Below, in pieces: positions 35,525-44,108 of a stretch of 64,000 nucleotides of DNA. This DNA is from Streptomyces sp. MMG1121 (lineage in GTDB: Bacteria > Actinomycetota > Actinomycetes > Streptomycetales > Streptomycetaceae). Within the stretch, counting starts at the first letter, position 1, and every line of letters starts with the position of its first letter. The translations under genes and the position numbers were made by a program. The DNA is taken from positions 1 through 64,000 of the forward strand of contig NZ_LGDV01000025.1 in the NCBI RefSeq assembly GCF_001280015.1, written 5' to 3'. The notes under the pieces are model-generated. The model did no database searches. It was not told the origin of the DNA and was given only the letters and a program-made list of their open reading frames with translations.

Positions 35525-35917
35525 ATGCGGAAACAGCACGGTGGCAGCGCCCAGGTGTTCCGGATCACCGGAGCCCGGACGGGCCTCGCCGAAGACGTAC
35601 GGGGCCGGCAGCGGCGGTACGTCATCTCGATGACGCTGCGCACCCTCTCGGTGATCCTCGCGGTCGCCCTGTGGAACGTCGAGCGGTACGTCGCGATCGT
35701 CGCGCTGGTGCTCGGCGCGCTGCTCCCCTACGTCGCCGTGGTGATCGCGAACGCGGGCCGCGAGCGGCCGCAGTCCCTTCCGTCGACATTTGTCAGCATG
35801 CCGACGCCTCCGATGATCCTGCCGCCGCAGACCGGGGACGCCCGGGCGCAGTCCGCCGCGCAGGACGCCGCGGCTCATCCGACGGGGGCGGGCGGCGAGC
35901 GGCCCGACCCGGTGTGA
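35525..35917 (+). CDS. DUF3099-type membrane protein
   Basis: The 130-residue product has a basic N-terminus (RKQHGGSAQVFRITGARTGL), two membrane segments separated by a short ERYV hairpin (about 48-66 and 70-90) and a Pro/Ala-rich cytosolic tail. The layout matches actinobacterial DUF3099 proteins of unknown role. The ATG at 35525 follows GGTGGATTGTG; the longer upstream frame reads as non-coding. Monocistronic. Confidence 0.82.
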   Translation: MRKQHGGSAQVFRITGARTGLAEDVRGRQRRYVISMTLRTLSVILAVALWNVERYVAIVALVLGALLPYVAVVIANAGRERPQSLPSTFVSMPTPPMILPPQTGDARAQSAAQDAAAHPTGAGGERPDPV

Positions 35918-36134
35918 CCCCGGCGGCCGCCGCGGAAGCGGAATGCGGGCTACCCATGAAGCTCAAGAAAAGCTCAGATCAATCATGCAGTTCCAGTGCC
36001 GGGCGGCGGGGTACCCGTGACATACTGCGTACGCGCTCCGCATCCCCCGTCGGAGCGACGGACCGACGCCGGGCAGCTCCCCCCGTGGCTGCTCGGCGTC
36101 GCCTTGTCCGGGCCTCTTTCTGCGAGACGAACCT

Positions 36135-36359
36135 GTGACTGACGAGACCCCGATCTGCTCCGCCAAGGGCTGCCGTGCCGCTGCCGTGTGGGTGCTGGCG
36201 TGGAACAACCCGAAGATCCACACGCCGGAGCGGCGCAAGACGTGGCTCGCGTGCGAGGAACATCGCGAGCATCTTTCCCAGTTCCTCGGGGTGCGAGGTT
36301 TTCTGAAGGACGTCGTTCTGCTCAAGGAGTGGGAAGAGCGGGAGGACGGGGACGGCTGA
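36135..36359 (+). CDS. Small zinc-binding-like hypothetical protein
   Basis: The 74-residue protein has cysteines in ICSAKGC near the N-terminus and CEEHREH in the second half, a layout that could bind one zinc. The rest is a short beta region (AAAVWVLAWNNP) and an acidic helix at the end. I recall homologues in many actinobacteria with inconsistent annotation. GTG start at 36135 with a weak ribosome site. Function unknown. Confidence 0.72.
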   Translation: MTDETPICSAKGCRAAAVWVLAWNNPKIHTPERRKTWLACEEHREHLSQFLGVRGFLKDVVLLKEWEEREDGDG

Positions 36360-36425
36360 GGCCGGGTCCGGTCCACGTGTCGTCGTGGGCCGGTCGCGCC
36401 GTCCCGCGGTCTTTTGGCCGTCTGC

Positions 36426-37415
36426 TCAACCGCCGATTGCCGACATCGGCCGGTCCGGCTGGACGAACGACGGGTCGTCCAGTCCCGCTCCCGCCTTCTT
36501 GCCCCACATCGCCAGTCGCCAGATGCGGGCGATCTCCTCGTCCGGGGCACCGGAGCGCAGGGCCGCGCGGAGGTCGGTCTCCTCGGTGGCGAACAAGCAG
36601 GTGCGTATCTGACCGTCGGCCGTGAGGCGGGTGCGGTCGCAGGCCGCGCAGAACGGGCGGGTCACCGAGGCGATGACACCGACCCGGTGCGGGCCGCCGT
36701 CGACCAGCCAGCGCTCCGCCGGGGCCGAGCCGCGCTCGTCGGCGCCCTCGGGCGTGAGGTCGAAGCGGGTGCGCAGGGAGGCGAGGATGTCTCCGGCGGT
36801 GACCATGCCCTCACGCTTCCAGCCGTGCTGGGCGTCCAGCGGCATCTGCTCGATGAACCGCTGCTCGTAGCCGTGCTCGATCGCCCAGGCCAGCAGGTCG
36901 GGGGCCTCGTCCTCGTTCAGCCCCGGCATCAGGACCGAGTTGATCTTGACGGGGGTGAGGCCGGCCGCGCGGGCGGCTTCCAGGCCCTCGATGACGTCCT
37001 TGTGGCGGTCGCGCCGGGTGAGGGTCTTGAAGACGTCCGGGCGCAGGGTGTCCAGGGAGGCGTTGACCCGGTCCAGGCCGGCCGCCTTCAGGGCACTCGC
37101 GGTGCGCTTGAGGCCGATTGCGTTGGTGGTCAACGACATCTGGGGGCGCGGGGTCAGCGCCGCCACGCGCTCGACGATGCCGACCAGGCCCGGGCGCAAC
37201 AGGGGCTCGCCCCCGGTGAAGCGGACCTCCTCGATGCCGAGCATCCGCACCGCGATGTCGATGAGGCGGACGATCTCGTCGTCGGTGAGCAGGTCCGGCT
37301 TGGCCAGCCACTGCAGGCCCTCCTCGGGCATGCAGTAGGTGCAACGCAGATTGCACCGATCGGTCAGTGAGACCCTCAGGTCGGTGGCCACTCGGCCGTA
37401 GGTGTCGATGAGCAC
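36426..37415 (-). CDS. moaA: GTP 3',8-cyclase MoaA
   Basis: The 329-residue radical-SAM enzyme carries out the first step of molybdenum-cofactor synthesis, converting GTP to the cyclic dehydro-GTP intermediate. The radical-SAM cluster motif is Cys21, Cys25, Cys28 (CNLRCTYC), the SAM-site GGEPLL is present, the second C-terminal 4Fe-4S cluster uses CAACDRTRL plus a later Cys, and the protein ends with the conserved GG. The GTG at 37415 is the start. It stands alone here, with other moa genes elsewhere. Confidence 0.95.
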   Translation of the reverse strand: MLIDTYGRVATDLRVSLTDRCNLRCTYCMPEEGLQWLAKPDLLTDDEIVRLIDIAVRMLGIEEVRFTGGEPLLRPGLVGIVERVAALTPRPQMSLTTNAIGLKRTASALKAAGLDRVNASLDTLRPDVFKTLTRRDRHKDVIEGLEAARAAGLTPVKINSVLMPGLNEDEAPDLLAWAIEHGYEQRFIEQMPLDAQHGWKREGMVTAGDILASLRTRFDLTPEGADERGSAPAERWLVDGGPHRVGVIASVTRPFCAACDRTRLTADGQIRTCLFATEETDLRAALRSGAPDEEIARIWRLAMWGKKAGAGLDDPSFVQPDRPMSAIGG

Positions 37416-37586
37416 GTGGGCCCCCTCCCTCGTTCCCGGAGCATTCGTTTCCCGTTACCTGCGAGCCTACGTGACACCACTGACAACGACAGCGGCCTGA
37501 TCCCACGAGCCCGGACGCGGCCGCGTCGTAGGACCGTACAGTCCCGGGCGACGCGGCCGTCGTACGAAGAGGTGTCAGCGAGGGTG

Positions 37587-39212
37587 TCAGTGCGCTCCGG
37601 TGCCGGTCAGGGACCGCACCTCCAGTTCGGCGTACTTGCCGGCGTCCGGGACCTCCTTCGACAGCAGGGTGCCCAGGGCGCCGAGCAGGAATCCGACGGG
37701 GATGGAGATGATGCCGGGGTTCTCCAGCGGGAACCAGTGGAAGTCGACGCCGGGGAACATCGAGGCCGGGCTGCCGGAGACCACCGGCGAGAACAGCACC
37801 AGGCCGACCGCGGTGACCAGGCCGCCGTAGATCGACCACAGGGCACCCGACGTGGTGAACCGCTTCCAGAACAGGCTGTAGAGGATCGTGGGAAGGTTTG
37901 CCGAGGCGGCGACCGCGAAGGCGAGGGCGACCAGGCCGGCCACGTTCAGGTCGCGGGCGAGGGCGCCGAGGACGATGGAGACCGCGCCGATGCCGACGGT
38001 CGCCCAGCGGGCCGCGCCGATCTCCTGCTTCTCGGTGGCCTGCCCCTTCTTGATGACGTTGGCGTAGATGTCGTGCGCGAAGGACGAGGACGAGGCCAGG
38101 GTCAGGCCCGCGACGACCGCGAGGATCGTGGCGAAGGCGACCGCGGAGATGGTGGCGAGCAGGACGGCGCCCCAGTTGGAGTCCACGCCGCCGAGGTGGA
38201 GGGCGAGGAGGGGGGCCGCGGTGTTGCCCGCCTTGTTGGAGGCGATGATCTCGTCCGGCTTGATGAGGGCGGCCGCGCCGAAGCCGAGGGCGAGGGTCAT
38301 CAGGTAGAAGGCGCCGATCAGACCGATCGCCCAGATGACCGACTTACGGGCGGTCTTCGCGGTCGGGACGGTGTAGAAGCGGATCAGGATGTGCGGCAGG
38401 CCGGCGGTGCCGAGGACCAGGGCGATGCCGAGCGAGAGGAAGTCCAGCTTGGTGGTGCCGGTGGCGCCGTACTTCAGGCCGGGCTCCAGGAAGGCCGCGC
38501 CCTTGCCACTGTTGTCGGCGGCCCTGCCGAGCAGGTCCGAGACGTTGAAGTGGAACTTCAGCAGGACCAGGAAGGTCAGCAGCAGGGCACCGATGATCAG
38601 CAGCACCGCCTTGACCATCTGCACCCAGGTGGTGCCCTTCATGCCGCCGATCGTGACGTACACGATCATCAGGACGCCGACCAGGGCGACGATGCCGATC
38701 TTGCCGCCGTCGCTGGTGATGCCGAGGAGCAGCGAGACGAGGACGCCGGCGCCCGCCATCTGGGCCAGCAGGTAGAAGATCGAGACGACGATCGTGGAGA
38801 CGCCGGCGGCCGTGCGGACCGGGCGCTGGCGCATCCGGTAGGCCAGCACGTCGCCCATGGTGTAGCGGCCGGAGTTGCGCAGCGGCTCGGCGACCAGGAG
38901 CAGGGCCACGAGCCAGGCGACGAGGAAGCCGATGGAGTACAGGAAGCCGTCGTAGCCGAAGAGGGCGATGGCGCCCGCGATACCGAGGAAGGACGCGGCG
39001 GACATGTAGTCGCCGGAGACGGCGAGTCCGTTCTGGAAACCGGTGAACTGGCGGCCGCCGGCGTAGAAGTCGGCGGCGTCCTTGGTCTGGCGGCCCGCCC
39101 AGACCGTGATGACGAGGGTCGCGGCGACGAACACCGCGAACAGGGTGATGATCAGGGTCCGGTGCTGACTGGCCTCGCCGGCGGCGAGCAGGGTGTGCTG
39201 TGCGGGGCTCAT
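37587..39212 (-). CDS. Sodium/solute symporter, ActP-like (acetate/monocarboxylate)
   Basis: The 541-residue SSS-family transporter has about 13 membrane segments. ActP-like traits are DFYAGGRQFTGFQNGLAVSGDYMSAASFLG near the start, LLAQMAGAGVLV in helix 4, and the TAGLPHILIRFYTV segment. It probably imports acetate or another short carboxylate with sodium. The ATG at 39212 overlaps the stop of the upstream DUF485 gene (ATGA), the standard arrangement for ActP and its small partner. The C-terminus is cytosolic. Confidence 0.92.
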   Translation of the reverse strand: MSPAQHTLLAAGEASQHRTLIITLFAVFVAATLVITVWAGRQTKDAADFYAGGRQFTGFQNGLAVSGDYMSAASFLGIAGAIALFGYDGFLYSIGFLVAWLVALLLVAEPLRNSGRYTMGDVLAYRMRQRPVRTAAGVSTIVVSIFYLLAQMAGAGVLVSLLLGITSDGGKIGIVALVGVLMIVYVTIGGMKGTTWVQMVKAVLLIIGALLLTFLVLLKFHFNVSDLLGRAADNSGKGAAFLEPGLKYGATGTTKLDFLSLGIALVLGTAGLPHILIRFYTVPTAKTARKSVIWAIGLIGAFYLMTLALGFGAAALIKPDEIIASNKAGNTAAPLLALHLGGVDSNWGAVLLATISAVAFATILAVVAGLTLASSSSFAHDIYANVIKKGQATEKQEIGAARWATVGIGAVSIVLGALARDLNVAGLVALAFAVAASANLPTILYSLFWKRFTTSGALWSIYGGLVTAVGLVLFSPVVSGSPASMFPGVDFHWFPLENPGIISIPVGFLLGALGTLLSKEVPDAGKYAELEVRSLTGTGAH

Positions 39213-39565
39213 GCTCCGCCCTCCATCCGGGACTTGATGGCCTCCGCCTTGGGGTCGAGCTCGGCGGCGGCGTGCCGGGCGTACCACCAGGCGATGAGGA
39301 ACGTGGTGAGGAACTGGGCGAGGCCCAGGACGAGGGCGACGTTGATGTTGCCGGCCACCTTGGTGCCCATGAAGCCGTCCGCGTAGTTGGAGAGCAGCAC
39401 GTAGAGCAGGTACCAGGCGGAGAAGGCGATCGTCAGGGGGAAGGCGAAGGAGCGGTGGGCGCGGCGCAGTTCACCGAACTCCGCGCTCTGCTGCACCTCG
39501 GTGAACTCCTCGGTGGAGGGAAGTGGGGTCCCGGATCGGGCGGGTGGCGGTGTCTCGGTGGCCAC
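39209..39565 (-). CDS. DUF485 family membrane protein, symporter partner
   Basis: The 118-residue protein has two membrane segments (SFAFPLTIAFSAWYLLYVLL and VALVLGLAQFLTTFLIAWW), typical of DUF485 (YjcH-like) proteins encoded with ActP-type symporters. It is translationally coupled to the symporter through ATGA. The GTG at 39565 is chosen because GAGGAG lies just upstream; an ATG at 39622 would add 19 residues. First gene of the two-gene operon. Confidence 0.9.
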   Translation of the reverse strand: MATETPPPARSGTPLPSTEEFTEVQQSAEFGELRRAHRSFAFPLTIAFSAWYLLYVLLSNYADGFMGTKVAGNINVALVLGLAQFLTTFLIAWWYARHAAAELDPKAEAIKSRMEGGA

Positions 39566-39827
39566 GGAGTCTCCTCGCGTTTGCGTCTGCCATGAACGAC
39601 GGGGGGGCTCGATGGTGCTCATGCCCCCTGCCCAAGGTCCACGGCGCCACGCAAGGACCGGTTCAAGTCCTATGAGTTGAACCGCAAGCGGTCTTGATGA
39701 GTCATTGCCAAGTCATTGCCGATCACTGAGCCGGGGAGATAGCTTCGCCCTGCGCTACCCGTGATGTACCTGCCCGAGCACCACCTGTGTCTCGGGCGGT
39801 TTCGTACCCGGATGATGTGGAGATCCC

Positions 39828-39899
39828 ATGGCTCATCTGCGCTCCAGACGCGGGCTCGCGCTCGCCACGCCCGTCAACGCGCCGCGCACCGTCAAGTAG
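39828..39899 (+). CDS. Possible 23-residue leader peptide upstream of the subtilase
   Basis: An ATG at 39828 with GGAG 5 bases before it opens 23 codons reading MAHLRSRRGLALATPVNAPR plus three residues, then TAG. Codon use is host-like. It lies in the 404-base gap between the DUF485 gene and the subtilase and ends 70 bases before the subtilase ATG. It could be a translated upstream ORF that modulates the protease gene, or chance. The rest of the gap (39566-39827) shows no gene. Confidence 0.35.
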   Translation: MAHLRSRRGLALATPVNAPRTVK

Positions 39900-39969
39900 G
39901 CCTCTTCTTCCGGGACTTCCCGCACGGCATGCTCGTACCGACCGCGAACGAACTGGAGAGAACCGACCC

Positions 39970-41493
39970 ATGACAGCGCCCAAGCCGCGCTTGCGCCGCG
40001 CCCTCGCGATCCCGGCCGGGACGGCCCTGGCCACAGCACTCGCGTTCCTGCCGAACGTCACCGCGTCCGCGACGGAGAACACCCCGGCGGCCGCCTCCGA
40101 GGGGACCGCGCTCAGCTATGTCGTCAACGTCCGCCCGGGACACGGCGTCTCGGCGCACGTGCAGGAGGCGATCGCCCGGGCCGGCGGTTCGGTGGTGATC
40201 GCGTACGACCGGATCGGCGTGATCGTCGCCCACTCGGCCGACCCGGACTTCGCCGCGGAGATCCGCGGGGTGCGCGGGGTGGACTCGGCCGGTGCCACGC
40301 GCACCGCGCCGCTGCCCGCCCAGTCCACCACCGACGTGGGTACCCCGAAGGCGCTCGGTGCGAAGGAGATCGCCGCGGCCGGTGCGCGGGCGACGGCGGG
40401 GCAGGACCCGCTGGAGCCGCTGCAGTGGGATCTGCCGGCCGTCAAGGCGGACAAGGCGCACGAGAAGACCCTGGGCAGCCCGGACGTCACGGTCGCGGTC
40501 ATCGACACCGGCGTGGACGACACCCATCCGGACATCGCGCCCAACTTCGACCGCGCGGCCTCGGCCAACTGCGTGTCCGGCAGGCCCGACACGACGGACG
40601 GCGCCTGGCGGCCGAGTGCGTCGGAGAGCCCGCACGGCACGCACGTGGCCGGTGAGATCGCGGCTGCGAAGAACGGCGTCGGAGTCACCGGGGTGGCGCC
40701 GGGCGTCAAGGTGGCCGGCATCAAGGTCGCGAACCCGAACGGGTACTTCTACACCGAGGCCGTGGTGTGCGGCTTCATGTGGGCGGCCGAGCACCACGTC
40801 GACGTGACCAACAACAGCTATTACACCGACCCGTGGTACTTCAACTGCACCGGCGATCCGGACCAGAAGGCGCTCGTCGACGCCATCACCCGGGCCTCGC
40901 GGTACGCGGAGAAGAAGGGCACGGTCAACGTCGCGGCGGCGGGCAACGAGAGCTACGACCTCGCGTCCGACTCGATCACCGACCCGGCCTCCCCGAACGA
41001 CGGCACCCCGTCGGACCGCGTGATCGACCCGCACAGGTGCTCCGACATACCGACCCAGCTGCCGGGTGTCGTGACGGTCGCGGCGACCGGCGCGAAGGGC
41101 CTGAAGTCGTCGTTCTCCAACTACGGCCTCGGCGTGATCGACATCGCCGCGCCCGGCGGCGACTCGACCGCCTACCAGAAGCCGCAGCCCCCGGCGACGA
41201 GCGGCCTCATCCTGGGCCCGCTGCCCGGCGGCAAGTGGGGCTACATGGCCGGGACGTCGATGGCGACCCCGCACGTCGCGGGCGTCGCCGCATTGATCAA
41301 GTCAACCCATCCACACGCCCCGGCGGCCCTCGTGAAGGCCCTGCTGTACGCGGAGGCCGACGCCACGCCGTGCACGGATCCGTACGACATCGACGGGGAC
41401 GGCAAGGTCGACGCGGTGTGCGAGGGGGCGAAGAACTACAACGGCTTCTACGGCTGGGGCACGGCGGACGCGCTGGCCGCGGTGACCGAGTAG
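39970..41493 (+). CDS. Secreted subtilisin-like serine protease (S8)
   Basis: The 507-residue preproprotein has a signal peptide (about 1-34, ending TASA), an inhibitor-I9-like propeptide (about 45-115) and an S8 catalytic domain. The triad is Asp179 in VAVIDTGVDD, His222 in SPHGTHVAG and Ser430 in GTSMATPHVAG. Cysteines in the catalytic domain suggest disulfides suited to extracellular life. No C-terminal sorting signal is seen, so it is probably released into the medium. The ATG at 39970 follows GGAGAGAACC. Confidence 0.95.
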   Translation: MTAPKPRLRRALAIPAGTALATALAFLPNVTASATENTPAAASEGTALSYVVNVRPGHGVSAHVQEAIARAGGSVVIAYDRIGVIVAHSADPDFAAEIRGVRGVDSAGATRTAPLPAQSTTDVGTPKALGAKEIAAAGARATAGQDPLEPLQWDLPAVKADKAHEKTLGSPDVTVAVIDTGVDDTHPDIAPNFDRAASANCVSGRPDTTDGAWRPSASESPHGTHVAGEIAAAKNGVGVTGVAPGVKVAGIKVANPNGYFYTEAVVCGFMWAAEHHVDVTNNSYYTDPWYFNCTGDPDQKALVDAITRASRYAEKKGTVNVAAAGNESYDLASDSITDPASPNDGTPSDRVIDPHRCSDIPTQLPGVVTVAATGAKGLKSSFSNYGLGVIDIAAPGGDSTAYQKPQPPATSGLILGPLPGGKWGYMAGTSMATPHVAGVAALIKSTHPHAPAALVKALLYAEADATPCTDPYDIDGDGKVDAVCEGAKNYNGFYGWGTADALAAVTE

Positions 41494-41548
41494 GGCTCCC
41501 TCGTTCGGATCACCCGTACGGATTGCCCGTTCGCATCTACCGCACAGG

Positions 41549-41576
41549 TTGATTGAATCAATATTGATCGATCAAT
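41549..41576. promoter_or_regulatory. Tandem palindromes before the CaiB/BaiF gene
   Basis: TTGATTGAATCAA (41549-41561, 6+1+6) and ATTGATCGATCAAT (41563-41576, 7+7) are adjacent perfect inverted repeats just upstream of a CATAGT -10-like box (41581-41586). They look like paired operators of a TetR- or MarR-type repressor; no such regulator is adjacent. Confidence 0.65.
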
Positions 41577-41592
41577 CATGCATAGTGTAGTC

Positions 41593-43005
41593 ATGACAGA
41601 TACCGCGTCAGACATCTCGTCCGACATCTCGTCAGACATCGCGCTCGCATGGACCGCGCTGGGCGGCGATCCTGCCCTCCTCTCCCGGGTGACGACGGTC
41701 GAGCGCCCCGGCGCTCTTCCGTCGCGCCTTCCCGTACGGCAGCTGGCGCGCGCGTGTGTCGGCGCCTGCGCGCTGGCCGCCGCGGAGCTGGCGGCCCGCC
41801 GGGCCGGGCTCGCCGAGGTGCCCGCCGTCCGGATCGACGACGGCGCCGTCGCGGCCGCCTTCCACAGTGAGCGCCAGCTGCTGGTCGACGGGCGGGCGCC
41901 GGTCGCCTTCGCGCCGCTGTCGCGGTTCTGGCGGACGGCCGACGGCTGGGTGCGCACCCACGCCAACTACCCGCACCACCGGGCCCGGTTGCTCGGCGCG
42001 CTGGGCCTGCCCGGGGACGCCTCGGCACAGGACGCGGCCGCACGGCTCGCCGAACGGCCCGCCCTGGAGGTCGAGGAGGCGGTCTACGGCGCCGGCGGCC
42101 TGGCCGTGGCCCTGCGCACCCCGAAGGAGTGGGCGGCCACCGAGCAGGCCGCCGAGGTGGCCGCGCGCCCGCTGGTCGAGCGCGCCCACCTGGACGCCAC
42201 GCACGCGCGCGTGTTCACCCCGCTCGGCCCCGGGACCGCTCCCCTGCTGCCCGCCGCCGGGCTGCGGGTCCTCGACCTGACCCGGGTCCTCGCCGGTCCC
42301 GTCGCCACCCGCACCCTCGCGCTGCTGGGCGCGGACGTGCTGCGCCTGGACGCCCCCTGGCTGCCCGAACTCCCCGACCAGCACGCCGACACGGGCTTCG
42401 GCAAGCGGTCCGCCACGCTCGACCTGGGCACCGGCCGCGATGCCTTCGAGGAACTGCTGGCGTCGGCGGACGTCGTCGTCACCGGGTACCGGCCGGGCAC
42501 CCTGGACCGGTTCGGGCTCTCCCCGAAGGCCCTGATCGCGCGCCGGCCCGGGCTGGTCGTGGCGCAGGTCTCGGCGTGGGGCGCGTACGGGCCCTGGGGC
42601 GCGCGGCGCGGCTTCGACAGCCTGGTGCAGGTCGCGACCGGCATCGCGACGACCGAAGGCTCGGCCGAGGAGCCCGGCGCGCTGCCCGCGCAGGCGCTGG
42701 ACCACGGCACCGGCTATCTGCTCGCGGCGGCCGTCCTGCGGTCGCTGACCGAGCAGTCGTACGACGGCGGCGGCCGGTCGGTGCGGCTGGCGCTGGCCCG
42801 GACCGCACGCTGGCTGACGGACGGGATCCGGCCGGCTCGGGCCACGGGTGCGCCGTACGGGGGCCCGGACGCCTGGCTGACCGAGACGGACGGCCCGCTC
42901 GGCCGGCTGCGGCACGCCAGGCCGCCGGTGGCCTTCGCGGGGGGCCCGGCCGGCTGGGCGGCGCCTCCGGTGCCCTGGGGGTCGGAGCCGGCGCGCTGGC
43001 GGTGA
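41593..43005 (+). CDS. CaiB/BaiF family CoA-transferase
   Basis: The 470-residue protein has the class III CoA-transferase fold. The core block is GLRVLDLTRVLAGPVATRTLALLGADVLRL near residues 222-251, then ADVVVTGYRPGTLDRFGLS and a C-terminal GPLGRLRHARPPV. The N-terminal 200 residues are a second, degenerate half, as in some fused members. It probably moves CoA between carboxylic acids; substrate unknown. The ATG at 41593 sits 6 bases after a CATAGT box, implying a leaderless mRNA; ATG at 41578 is the alternative. Its N-terminus repeats the short motif SDIS. Confidence 0.85.
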   Translation: MTDTASDISSDISSDIALAWTALGGDPALLSRVTTVERPGALPSRLPVRQLARACVGACALAAAELAARRAGLAEVPAVRIDDGAVAAAFHSERQLLVDGRAPVAFAPLSRFWRTADGWVRTHANYPHHRARLLGALGLPGDASAQDAAARLAERPALEVEEAVYGAGGLAVALRTPKEWAATEQAAEVAARPLVERAHLDATHARVFTPLGPGTAPLLPAAGLRVLDLTRVLAGPVATRTLALLGADVLRLDAPWLPELPDQHADTGFGKRSATLDLGTGRDAFEELLASADVVVTGYRPGTLDRFGLSPKALIARRPGLVVAQVSAWGAYGPWGARRGFDSLVQVATGIATTEGSAEEPGALPAQALDHGTGYLLAAAVLRSLTEQSYDGGGRSVRLALARTARWLTDGIRPARATGAPYGGPDAWLTETDGPLGRLRHARPPVAFAGGPAGWAAPPVPWGSEPARWR

Positions 43006-43103
43006 GCGCGGATGGCCGGAAACGTACGGATGCACGGAATGCCGTACCGCCAGTTGTTTTCAGGGACTTGCCCGGTTCTGCGGCGGTTGGCGAAGATCTC
43101 GGG

Positions 43104-44108
43104 ATGAGCACGCTACGACCGGCCGCCGAGGCGACCGAGGAGGGCGGCACCGGCCGGACCGTCGCCGTTCTGGTCCTGACTGCGCTGGGTGCCCTGATCC
43201 CGCTGCTCGGACCGTTGGCGGCACTGCACGGTACCGGGGAGGCCGCCGCGCCGGGGGCGGGCGGCATCGGTCTGCTGCGCGCGGTGCTGTTCGCCGCGCT
43301 GAGCGTGCCGCTGGGAGAGCTGCTCGTGCACCGGATCGCCCGGCGCCTGCCCGGTGCCCCGCCCGAACGGCCGCGCGGCTGGGCGCCGTTCGCCGCCTGG
43401 GCCGGCTTCGGCGCCGCGCTGGCGCTCGCCTCGGTGGTGTCCGCGGGCAATCTGGTCCCGCACGGCCCGGGCCAGATCGACGTCGGCGGCCTGTACGGCT
43501 CTCGCGACGGAAAGCTGGCCCTGCTGGAGGTCAACGCCTTCCTCCTGACGGCCCTGTGCGCCCTCTCGCGGCGCCCGGCGGCGCAGGTGTGGCCGCTGGC
43601 CGCGGTGGTGGTCGCGGAGGCGCTGCGGGCGCACCCCGCGACCGAGCAGAGCCCGCTGACCGGCTCCGCGCTGACCCTGGTCCACCTGACGTGCGCAGCG
43701 CTGTGGGCCGGGGGTCTGCTCCACGCCCTGCGCCTGCTAGGGGTGTGGCGCGGCCACCCGGCGGGTGCCGCGCTGCTCGGCCGCTACGCGCGCGTGGCGC
43801 TCGTCCTGCTCGCGGCCATCACCGCGACGGGCGTGTGCAGTGCGCTGCGGCGGATGCCGGCGGCCACGGTCCTGGACCAGCTGACGACGACGGCGTACGG
43901 GCGCACCGTGCTGGCCAAGGTCGTCCTGGTCGCCGTCGTCGCCCTGCTCGCCCTGTGGGCACGGATCCGGCTGCGCCGCGCGCGGGACCCGCTGACCGCG
44001 TCCGCGCCCGCGCGGGCCGAGGTGGTCGCACTGGGCGCGGTCGTGGCGGTCTCGGGCCTGCTCACGGCGCTGCCGCTGCCGATCCGCTGGTCCTGGCCGG
44101 GTGGCTAG
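43104..44108 (+). CDS. CopD-domain copper-resistance-like membrane protein
   Basis: The 334-residue protein has about eight membrane segments. Its last 150 residues match the CopD domain (HLTCAALWAGGLLHALRLL, RYARVALVLLAAITATG, TAYGRTVLAKVVLVA). CopD proteins are linked to copper import or resistance. A CopC domain is not present in this protein. ATG at 43104 with no clear ribosome site. Its stop overlaps the stop of the convergent alcohol dehydrogenase gene by 3 bases (GGCTAGCC). Confidence 0.85.
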   Translation: MSTLRPAAEATEEGGTGRTVAVLVLTALGALIPLLGPLAALHGTGEAAAPGAGGIGLLRAVLFAALSVPLGELLVHRIARRLPGAPPERPRGWAPFAAWAGFGAALALASVVSAGNLVPHGPGQIDVGGLYGSRDGKLALLEVNAFLLTALCALSRRPAAQVWPLAAVVVAEALRAHPATEQSPLTGSALTLVHLTCAALWAGGLLHALRLLGVWRGHPAGAALLGRYARVALVLLAAITATGVCSALRRMPAATVLDQLTTTAYGRTVLAKVVLVAVVALLALWARIRLRRARDPLTASAPARAEVVALGAVVAVSGLLTALPLPIRWSWPGG

